From NCBI GenBank assembly GCA_023421675.1, contig JAEZTC010000019.1:1-7220 (forward strand): a DNA stretch of 7,220 bases. Reading direction: 5' to 3'. This DNA comes from Bacillota bacterium (GTDB taxonomy: Bacteria > Bacillota > Clostridia > Acetivibrionales > JANLFN01). The notes beneath the pieces are model-generated. The model was not told the DNA's origin, did not search any database, and worked only from the letters and a program-made list of their open reading frames with translations. Shown in pieces: positions 1 through 5,183 of the stretch. Each line of letters opens with the position of its first letter. Positions within the stretch are counted from its first letter, which is position 1. The translations under genes and the position numbers were made by a program.

Positions 1-122
1 ACATTAGGCCGCATAGTGCCCTGGGTAATATGACACCATCTGAGTATGCAAAGATTTTGGGTCAGGAACTAGAACAAAAATTACCTGGACTAACTTTCAA
101 TGTGGCACAAAATTTGGGGTAA
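1..122 (+). CDS. IS3-family transposase, C-terminal fragment (5' end outside window)
   Basis: The third plus-strand frame is open from the window edge to a TAA at 120-122 and gives 39 residues. They begin IRPHSALGNMTPSEYA, which matches the end of the DDE integrase (rve) domain of IS3-family OrfB transposases, where an RPHSALG..TP.E motif lies just after the catalytic Glu. The catalytic residues themselves would lie before the window. After the motif comes a short family-variable tail ending in NVAQNLG. The protein would cut and rejoin DNA at the ends of its own element. It is the only plus-strand gene here and converges on the minus-strand immunity and toxin genes. Whether the full element is intact cannot be seen. 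The family is clear; the subgroup is not determined. Confidence 0.85.
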   Translation, partial: IRPHSALGNMTPSEYAKILGQELEQKLPGLTFNVAQNLG

Positions 123-169
123 GGTCATCCAGGAGAGTTATTTCCAAAACTTATATTCAAAGGTGGTCA
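1..169 (+). mobile_element. Right end of an IS3-family insertion sequence
   Basis: The transposase remnant is followed by about 47 noncoding bases that fit the right end of an IS3 element. These elements end in CA, and a CA is present at 168-169 after AAAGGTGGT. Read inward, the terminal inverted repeat would start TGACCACCTTTGAATATA. The left end and the target duplication lie outside the window, so the exact boundary is inferred and could be a few bases off. Confidence 0.55.
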
Positions 170-180
170 ATTCCATTCTT

Positions 181-217
181 TGTATAAAGAAAGACGGTCA
201 TCACGTAAACAACCGCC
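181..217 (-). terminator. Possible weak terminator after the immunity gene
   Basis: On the minus strand GGCGGT (217-212) can pair with ACCGTC (198-193) across a 13-base loop, with one G-U pair. A T-rich stretch, TTTCTTTATA, follows. It lies 16 bases after the stop codon at 233. The stem is short and the loop large, so this is tentative. Confidence 0.35.
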
Positions 218-232
218 GTTAGCTTTATAATA

Positions 233-505
233 TTACTTTCTAATCACATCTAAAACCTTTATAAGTTTTTCTAATAATTTTTCCTTTCCAAAATAGCTAT
301 TATGTTCCTTACGAAGCTCTTCATGGGGCTCATAGTATCCAATATCATTATATAAATTCTCTAATTCTGTAAATGTTCGATTATCGAGTAAATTCTCATC
401 TACACTTTCATAAAACCAATCTTCATACCAACTAACAAATTCATCTACAGACATCTTTAGGTTAACTGTCATTTCAATCTTTTCGAATAAAATTCCGATA
501 TCCAT
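233..505 (-). CDS. Colicin-D-immunity-like small acidic protein, probable antitoxin of the upstream toxin
   Basis: The 90-residue soluble protein is strongly acidic, with 21 Asp/Glu against 11 Lys/Arg, and has no signal peptide or membrane segment. Its layout resembles the bacterial self-protective colicin-like immunity family (colicin D immunity type): an opening helix with MSVDEFVSWYEDWFYE (18-33), then FTELENLYNDIGYYEP (45-60), an acidic-basic E-E-L-R-K-E stretch (62-67), and a closing helix KLLEKLIKVLDVIRK. Such proteins bind and block a cognate nuclease in the cytoplasm. The gene starts 21 bases after the stop of the toxin-like gene, and AAAGGGGG upstream of the ATG serves as ribosome binding site, so the two are surely co-transcribed. 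The acidic charge and the position just after a toxin tip support an immunity role. The family assignment is by eye and moderate; the pairing is inference. Confidence 0.6.
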   Translation of the reverse strand: MDIGILFEKIEMTVNLKMSVDEFVSWYEDWFYESVDENLLDNRTFTELENLYNDIGYYEPHEELRKEHNSYFGKEKLLEKLIKVLDVIRK

Positions 506-526
506 AAGTACAATATTCCCCCTTTA

Positions 527-880
527 CTATTTTGGCTCCCAACGTCCAGTCGGTTTACTTTGCGTTTGGACATTTACTATTTTACCAGAGTTTATATCAA
601 ACGAGACAGCGACCCCATCTTTAAACTTAATATATGTATTCTCTTGTGGGTCATAGTATAGTTTACCTGTTTTATAGGTATCTATCGTATTCTCAACAGT
701 CACTCCTCTATTAGCACGTCCTATCACACGATTCAATCCATGTTCTGTAATGTTAACGCCCGACTCTTGGAAGGTCTGATAGGTGTATTGAAGCCGTTCT
801 GTATAAGGTTCAGAATAACTTCCTTTTAGGGCAATCTCGCTTGCTCCTGCTCCCTTTTCAGCAAAGAGCTGTAAGTTCAT
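527..880 (-). CDS. Orphan toxin-tip protein with predicted BECR/DUF4258-like RNase domain
   Basis: With the start used here the protein has 117 residues. It opens MNLQLFAEKGAGAS, then has a short helical linker (YTERLQYTYQTFQ) and a compact domain. In that domain ITEHGLNRVIGR (44-55) supplies a His and two Arg spaced H-x3-R-x3-R, followed by YYDPQENTYIKF, GVAVSFD, GKIVNVQ and RWEPK. Helix then beta strands, with an early His/Arg helix, is typical of DUF4258 and other BECR-fold RNase toxins at the tips of polymorphic toxins. The likely role is RNA cleavage in a target cell. The frame runs up to an ATG at 934 directly after an in-frame TAA, but that ATG lacks a ribosome binding site; ATG 880 has AGTAGG nine bases upstream. 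There is no delivery domain, so it is either a detached tip of a larger toxin or acts alone. Fold is inferred by pattern only. Confidence 0.55.
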   Translation of the reverse strand: MNLQLFAEKGAGASEIALKGSYSEPYTERLQYTYQTFQESGVNITEHGLNRVIGRANRGVTVENTIDTYKTGKLYYDPQENTYIKFKDGVAVSFDINSGKIVNVQTQSKPTGRWEPK

Positions 881-1023
881 CTTAATATACCTACTTTCAA
901 GCAACTCTATTTCAGAAGTTCCTGCCATTATCATTTAAGAAAGTTAAATATATTATATTAAAGACGTTTTTGGGAATTATATGTTATAACATCTATTTGG
1001 TGTAATTCTTTATATTATCCATT

Positions 1024-1482
1024 TTAATCAAACAAATAATATACTTTATAAATAACAAGATATGAGAAATAAAAATATAATATTGTTTGTAATACTGATA
1101 TACCTATTGTTTCTAAATATGTAGATAATGATATGTTTCTACCTTTAAATCTTCTAAGAAATAAAACTAAAAAGCCTATAATTATTGGTGTTAATGGAGC
1201 AAATATAATTAGTTTTCGAGTGTTTATTATATACAATCCAGCATTCCAATACATAATCCAAAAACCACACAATATTGAAGATAAAAAACAGCATATTGTG
1301 TACTTAGGGGGAATAATATTTATGAATAGTAATGAAATTAGGATGCTTACTCCAGCTAATATTATTATAGTAAAAATATTTTGTTCAAAAAAATATAAAC
1401 GTTTAGAATAAATAATCCAAACAGAATAAGAAATCCAAAAAACAACAATTGTCAAAGAATATAAAATATTAGTTTTTTTCAT
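1024..1482 (-). CDS. Five-pass integral membrane protein of unknown function
   Basis: I do not recognise this 152-residue protein. It is almost entirely hydrophobic, with likely membrane segments near 7-26, 35-57, 62-82, 90-109 and 125-147. The main positive patch, RRFKGR (110-115), sits between segments four and five and is expected on the cytoplasmic side. It starts at ATG 1482, nine bases after a strong GGGAGGG ribosome binding site, and only 20 bases after the stop of the lipoprotein gene, so it is the third gene of a three-gene unit. Its DNA is very AT-rich: the 60 bases from 1021 contain 7 G or C, against 32 in the 60 bases from 4141 in nrdJ. That contrast suggests acquired DNA. No catalytic or transporter motif is visible. 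Coding status is well supported; function is unknown. Confidence 0.75.
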   Translation of the reverse strand: MKKTNILYSLTIVVFWISYSVWIIYSKRLYFFEQNIFTIIILAGVSILISLLFINIIPPKYTICCFLSSILCGFWIMYWNAGLYIINTRKLIIFAPLTPIIIGFLVLFLRRFKGRNISLSTYLETIGISVLQTILYFYFSYLVIYKVYYLFD

Positions 1483-1502
1483 TTCAACTTACCCTCCCTA
1501 GC

Positions 1503-1946
1503 CTATTTTTTATTAGTAGGGTTCTCTTTATTTATATCATCACATCTCATACTAATAAGTGTAGTATAAGCAAAATATTTATTTTTTTCCCCATCCGTAA
1601 TGTTGTCCCAGTTATTTGCATAATTAACTACTGATTCCAGATCCAAATACCACTCTTCAAGAATCTGATATTCATCTTTTTTTTCACTTGGAACGGTATC
1701 ATTAATACTATTTAAATATGTTTTTAAACTATTATATGCTTGTTTGAAACCATCTGTTTGTATATTTTTCTTAGCTTCTTCAATTGAATTAACTTCAAAA
1801 TAATTGCCTGCTATAGCATATGATTTATAGAAATCTTTCTTAAAATTATCATATTTAATATTCTGACTGCTACTAGTACAGCCAGATGATAATAGCATTA
1901 ACATCATAACTAAAAAAACTGATATAAAAATATATTTTCTATTCAT
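1503..1946 (-). CDS. Small lipoprotein of unknown function
   Basis: The 147-residue product starts with a lipoprotein signal peptide: MNRK, a hydrophobic stretch from 5 to 19, then LSSGC with Cys23 as the likely lipid-modified residue. Ser at -3 is less usual than Leu or Val but acceptable. After a Ser/Thr-rich spacer the mature part looks all-helical and charged, with aromatic-rich stretches DNFKKDFYKSYAIAGNYF (33-50) and EYQILEEWYLDLESVVNYA (92-110). I recognise no domain. The protein should be tethered to the outer face of the cytoplasmic membrane. Its ATG lies inside the end of the upstream gene (8-base overlap) with GGGGAG ten bases before it, so the two are likely translationally coupled, and the five-pass membrane protein follows 20 bases downstream. 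The set may form a small envelope complex; that is inference. Confidence 0.75.
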   Translation of the reverse strand: MNRKYIFISVFLVMMLMLLSSGCTSSSQNIKYDNFKKDFYKSYAIAGNYFEVNSIEEAKKNIQTDGFKQAYNSLKTYLNSINDTVPSEKKDEYQILEEWYLDLESVVNYANNWDNITDGEKNKYFAYTTLISMRCDDINKENPTNKK

Positions 1947-2301
1947 TTAAACTAATCTCCCCTATGGTTTCTGATGCTTTATAAGTTGTGGAAGAATATA
2001 TTTTATATTTATTCTTTCTTCTTTTTTGCACCCACAAAGTGGTGAGAACAACTAGAACATTAGCGGATAACTCTATTGGCCAATCTTTCTGGAAATTTTC
2101 CTCCAAAGATTCTTTAATTATATTTTTTTCGGTTTTTATTCTGTTTTCCTCAGCTTGTTCATCAGTATAGGCATCATATCCTATATGTGAATTATTTACA
2201 ATTGTTTGAGCTCGTGCGTATTCAAAGCAAAAAAGAATTAAATTTAAAACTACAAAAGCCACTATAATTACAATAATTTCTTTTTTAGATTTTCTCAGCA
2301 T
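1939..2301 (-). CDS. Two-pass membrane protein of unknown function, first gene of the envelope unit
   Basis: The 120-residue protein has a basic N-terminus (MLRKSKK), a hydrophobic segment at about 8-26, a charged Glu-rich region from 40 to 75, a second hydrophobic segment at about 77-92, and then a basic KRRKNKYK stretch. The positive-inside rule places both ends in the cytoplasm and the charged middle outside. An ARA at 29-31 could alternatively be a signal peptidase I site, which would make it a single-pass anchored protein. The ATG at 2301 follows AAGGA with eight bases between. The stop codon overlaps the start of the lipoprotein gene. An extended -10 promoter lies just upstream, so this gene leads the unit. 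I recognise no family. Confidence 0.7.
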   Translation of the reverse strand: MLRKSKKEIIVIIVAFVVLNLILFCFEYARAQTIVNNSHIGYDAYTDEQAEENRIKTEKNIIKESLEENFQKDWPIELSANVLVVLTTLWVQKRRKNKYKIYSSTTYKASETIGEISLNE

Positions 2302-2332
2302 ATATCCATTCCTTTATAAAAATCTTGTATCA

Positions 2333-2361
2333 AGTTTATCATATGTTACTGTAATTGTCAT
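2333..2361 (-). promoter_or_regulatory. Sigma-A type promoter with extended -10 for the three-gene envelope unit
   Basis: Reading the minus strand, the -35 element is ATGACA (2361-2356), one mismatch from TTGACA. After 17 bases comes TAAACT (2338-2333), preceded by TG and one base, an extended -10 context. The start of transcription would be near 2326, about 25 bases before the ATG at 2301. Confidence 0.55.
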
Positions 2362-2413
2362 TTGTGGTAATCTTAGATAGTTGTTTAATCAGTAGGTTTA
2401 CAGAATATTTTTT

Positions 2414-2446
2414 ACAAATAAAAGGCCGCTTTATCAGCAGCCCTTT
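2414..2446 (-). terminator. Probable terminator of nrdJ
   Basis: On the minus strand AAAGG (2446-2442) pairs with CCTTT (2425-2421). An inner GCT/AGC pair lies across a small internal loop, and TATTTGT follows the stem. It lies about 170 bases after the nrdJ stop. The stem is imperfect and the overlapping palindrome at 2442-2455 could compete, so confidence is moderate. Confidence 0.45.
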
Positions 2447-2619
2447 ATATAAAGGATTTCAAGGATTTGAGTTTTGAAATCTGGGATATTTAATTATTGA
2501 ATTGTCTTGAATTAAATTCGATTTTCTGCGTATTTATAATGAATTCACATAACCTAATGCTTGTAATGCCTATCTATAAGGGTTCCAACTATACTATACT
2601 ACTATAATATGTGAAGGTG

Positions 2620-4968
2620 CTACCCACATTTGGAGAACCCGCAATTCCTGCAAACGACACATCCACCTTCATGCTCCAGAGCCTTACCACATTCAGGGCA
2701 TGCAGTCATTGCCGTTGTCGTATTTTCTTCTTCCTCATTTTCTTTCTCAGGGTTCATACACATATCCTTAGTCGGGCATGTTGAGCAATTTTCATTTACA
2801 CATTTTGCTGTCGGCTTAGGTATATAATTTTCACTTGCTGTGGTTTCGCTAAGCTCTTCAGCCTTACCATTCTGAAGTTTAATAACCTTCTCTATAAGCC
2901 TTCCTATTGCATCAGGACAGGACGTAACTTTAAGTCCCTTTTGCCTTATTGTTGACGGGCATCTGATGCCTTTGAGCTGTTCTACAATTGCTTTAGCATC
3001 TATCCCAGCACGTAGTGCTATAGATACCAGTCGGCTTGTAGCTTCCGACTGCGATGGACATCCACCTGCACGGCCTGTATTGGTAAAGACCTCACAAATT
3101 CCATATTCATCATAATTAACGGTTATATAAAGGTTACCACAGCCTATTCTTACTTTCTCGGTAAATCCTGTTGTAATATCTGGCCTTGCCCTAGGAGAAA
3201 TTCTATCCTCGCTTGCTGCAGTTTCATCGGCAGATTCCTTGTTTTCTTCCTTACCTGAAACCTTACCTATATTGAGTACCTGCATGTCACGGCTGCCATC
3301 TCTGTATATTGTTACACCCTTACAGTAAGATTTATAAGCATGCTCGAAAACAGCTTTAACATCATCAACTGTAGCATCATGACTTAAGTTAACTGTCTTT
3401 GATACTGCATTGTCGGTATACTTCTGGAATGATGCCTGCATTTTTACATGCCACTCTGGAGATATATCATGGGCTGTTGCAAATACATTCTGCACATCCT
3501 TAGGAATTTCCGCAAAACCTTTAACGCTGCCTTTCTTTGCTATCCTTCTCATAAGATCATCGGAATAAAAACCGTCAATCATCGCAATTTGTTTGAACAA
3601 AGGATTAACTTCAAGAAGCTCGTCATTGTCCATTACATTTCTTATATAGGAAATTGCAAATAAAGGTTCAATTCCACTGGATACACCGGCAATAATACTT
3701 AATGTACCTGTTGGTGCAATGGTAGTAGTTGTTGCATTTCTAACCTTTACTCCAAGTTCCTTATAAATGCTGCTATCATATTCCGGGAAAACTCCTCTTT
3801 CTTTCGCAAGTTCTATAGAAGCCTTTCTTGATTCGTCCTGTACAAAATGCATAACCTTTTCAGCAAGGTTTATAGCTCTTTGAGAGTTGTAGGGGATATT
3901 AAGTTTGCACAGCATATCAGCCCAACCCATTACACCAAGGCCTATTTTTCTTGTTCCACGTGTCATTTTGTCGATTTCAGGTAACGGATATCTGTTAACA
4001 TCTATAACATTGTCAAGAAAATGAACAGCTTTACGAACTACATCACCTAGCTTTTCAAAGTCAACCTCAGGCTTACCGCTTGGATTTTTTATCATAAGGC
4101 TGAGATTTATTGATCCAAGGTTACATGCTTCATAAGGAAGCAGCGGCTGTTCTCCGCACGGGTTTGTACTTTCAATTTGCCCAAGTCCCGGCGTAACATT
4201 GTCTTTATTAAGTCTGTCTATAAATATGATACCCGGTTCACCATTGTTCCAAGCCATGTTTATAATCAGATCAAATACTTCTCTTGCATTAAGTTTTCCT
4301 GTGGGCTTTTTAGAATGCGGGTCTAATAAATCATAATCCCTTCCTTCTTCAACAGCCTTCATAAATTCTTCTGTTATTGCAACACTTATATTAAAGTTAG
4401 TTATATCTTTGTTATCTTGCTTACATGTTATAAAATCCAGGATGTCAGGGTGATCAACTCTAAGAATGCCCATGTTGGCGCCTCTTCTTGTACCACCTTG
4501 CTTTACAGCTTCAGTTGCAGCATTAAAAACCTTCATAAAACTTATGGGTCCGCTGGCTACCCCTCCAGTGGAATTAACTGATGCTCCTTTTGGCCTTAAC
4601 CTGGCAAAACTAAAACCTGTACCGCCACCACTTTTATGTATCAATGCAGCATTCTTTATTGTTTCAAATATACCTTCCATGGTATCTTCCACAGGAAGGA
4701 CAAAGCATGCACTAAGTTGTCCTAATGGTCTTCCGGCATTCATAAGAGTTGGTGAATTCGGCAGGAATTCAAGATTTGTCATAATATCAAAGAATTCCTT
4801 TTCTGTTTTTTGAACCTCAGCTTCTGTAGTGTAAGCTGCATCTGCATAAGCTACAGCTTTGGCTACTCTTTTAAACATACCTTCCACATCTTCAGTTAAT
4901 TTTCCTACCTCATCCTTTGAGAGGTATCTTTTCTCCAGTACCCTAATTGCATTTTCAGACAAGTTCAT
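2620..4968 (-). CDS. nrdJ: Vitamin B12-dependent (class II) ribonucleoside-diphosphate reductase
   Basis: The enzyme reduces ribonucleotides to deoxyribonucleotides using a thiyl radical generated from adenosylcobalamin, with or without oxygen. In the 782-residue protein the catalytic set is complete: redox Cys88 (LSACFVLP), radical Cys271 and Glu273 in NPCGEQPLLPYEAC, and second redox Cys282. Also visible are SGGGTGFSFARLRPKG (113-128), KQGGTRRGANMG (156-167) and the PTGT phosphate-binding loop (419-422). An acidic linker (about 572-590) leads to a TSCPD domain (about 600-697, with TSCPDAIGRL), a Cys cluster (723, 728, 731, 737) and a C-terminal zinc-ribbon-like tail (757, 760, 770, 773, 776) ending CGFSKCG, whose last cysteines likely re-reduce the active site. 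No N-terminal ATP cone is present. The frame extends 8 codons to a TTG at 4992, but ATG 4968 has GGGAGG seven bases upstream and is preferred. The gene stands alone under a tandem NrdR operator. Confidence 0.97.
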   Translation of the reverse strand: MNLSENAIRVLEKRYLSKDEVGKLTEDVEGMFKRVAKAVAYADAAYTTEAEVQKTEKEFFDIMTNLEFLPNSPTLMNAGRPLGQLSACFVLPVEDTMEGIFETIKNAALIHKSGGGTGFSFARLRPKGASVNSTGGVASGPISFMKVFNAATEAVKQGGTRRGANMGILRVDHPDILDFITCKQDNKDITNFNISVAITEEFMKAVEEGRDYDLLDPHSKKPTGKLNAREVFDLIINMAWNNGEPGIIFIDRLNKDNVTPGLGQIESTNPCGEQPLLPYEACNLGSINLSLMIKNPSGKPEVDFEKLGDVVRKAVHFLDNVIDVNRYPLPEIDKMTRGTRKIGLGVMGWADMLCKLNIPYNSQRAINLAEKVMHFVQDESRKASIELAKERGVFPEYDSSIYKELGVKVRNATTTTIAPTGTLSIIAGVSSGIEPLFAISYIRNVMDNDELLEVNPLFKQIAMIDGFYSDDLMRRIAKKGSVKGFAEIPKDVQNVFATAHDISPEWHVKMQASFQKYTDNAVSKTVNLSHDATVDDVKAVFEHAYKSYCKGVTIYRDGSRDMQVLNIGKVSGKEENKESADETAASEDRISPRARPDITTGFTEKVRIGCGNLYITVNYDEYGICEVFTNTGRAGGCPSQSEATSRLVSIALRAGIDAKAIVEQLKGIRCPSTIRQKGLKVTSCPDAIGRLIEKVIKLQNGKAEELSETTASENYIPKPTAKCVNENCSTCPTKDMCMNPEKENEEEENTTTAMTACPECGKALEHEGGCVVCRNCGFSKCG

Positions 4969-4975
4969 AGTATGG

Positions 4976-4981
4976 CCTCCC
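4976..4981 (-). promoter_or_regulatory. Ribosome binding site fixing the nrdJ start
   Basis: GGGAGG lies seven bases before ATG 4968. It falls inside the longer open frame that would begin at TTG 4992, so it favours the ATG and the N-terminus MNLSENAIRV over the extended form. Confidence 0.8.
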
Positions 4982-4989
4982 GACGAAAA

Positions 4990-5005
4990 CAACTATATTT
5001 AGTAT
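4990..5005 (-). promoter_or_regulatory. NrdR box, distal (leader) copy
   Basis: On the minus strand ATACTAAATATAGTTG matches the published NrdR-box consensus (acaCwAtATaTwGtgt) at 12 of 16 positions, including the core C, A, A, T, T and G. It starts exactly 31 bases from the first box, leaving a 15-base gap, the helical phasing usual for tandem NrdR boxes. Confidence 0.7.
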
Positions 5006-5020
5006 AGTATATTTCTCCCA

Positions 5021-5036
5021 GCACAGTATATTGTAT
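5021..5036 (-). promoter_or_regulatory. NrdR box, proximal copy over the -10 element
   Basis: On the minus strand ATACAATATACTGTGC matches the NrdR-box consensus at 13 of 16 positions. It covers the whole -10 hexamer and the expected transcription start, so bound NrdR would block RNA polymerase. NrdR is an ATP-cone zinc repressor that binds when dATP is high; the nrdR gene is not in this window. Confidence 0.75.
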
Positions 5037-5057
5037 CATTTTTTAAGTTCAAGTCAA
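5030..5057 (-). promoter_or_regulatory. nrdJ promoter (sigma-A type, extended -10)
   Basis: The -35 is TTGACT (5057-5052) and the -10 is TACAAT (5035-5030), 16 bases apart, with TG one base before the -10. A run of nine A (5080-5072 on the minus strand) lies upstream and may act as an UP element. Transcription would start near 5023, giving a leader of about 55 bases, too short for a cobalamin riboswitch. Confidence 0.8.
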
Positions 5058-5136
5058 TAATAAAAACTAACTTTTTTTTTAGTAATTAAGTCCTATTGAT
5101 AAAGGTAATACGATATGAATCAAATGAGTTTCCAAC

Positions 5137-5168
5137 AAAAATTAAAGGCCGGGGTTGACCCCGACCTT
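5137..5168 (-). terminator. Rho-independent terminator of the DUF4015 gene
   Basis: On the minus strand AAGGTCGGGG pairs with CCCCGGCCTT across the four-base loop TCAA, a ten-base stem with a single mismatch. TTTAATTTTT follows immediately. It begins 15 bases after the stop codon at 5184. This is a textbook intrinsic terminator. Confidence 0.92.
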
Positions 5169-5183
5169 GTCTCTATACTATAT

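Larger units (their letters stand above)
2302..2619. other. Intergenic region between nrdJ and the envelope unit
   Basis: This 318-base stretch has no credible gene. It holds the promoter at 2333-2361, a terminator-like hairpin at 2414-2446 and an overlapping perfect 14-base palindrome, CCTTTATATAAAGG, at 2442-2455. The part nearest nrdJ (2456-2619) is AT-rich noncoding sequence, including a TA-rich run around 2587-2610, in which I see no further structure. Confidence 0.6.

Noticed and set aside
1133..1411. 92-codon open frame on the plus strand
   Set aside because: It is the antisense shadow of the five-pass membrane protein gene, with no family resemblance; the minus-strand gene has a strong ribosome binding site and operon context.
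1988..2170. 60-codon open frame on the plus strand
   Set aside because: Antisense to the two-pass membrane protein gene; its apparent hydrophobicity is that of the opposite strand.
4466..4813. 115-codon open frame on the plus strand
   Set aside because: Antisense to the conserved nrdJ catalytic region. The same applies to frames at 2630-2827 and 3448-3663.
4969..4992. TTG start giving an 8-residue longer NrdJ
   Set aside because: The extension overlaps the GGGAGG ribosome binding site that serves ATG 4968, and the second NrdR box ends at 4990.
4968..5023. Cobalamin riboswitch in the nrdJ leader
   Set aside because: The leader is only about 55 bases and shows no B12-box; it holds the second NrdR box instead.
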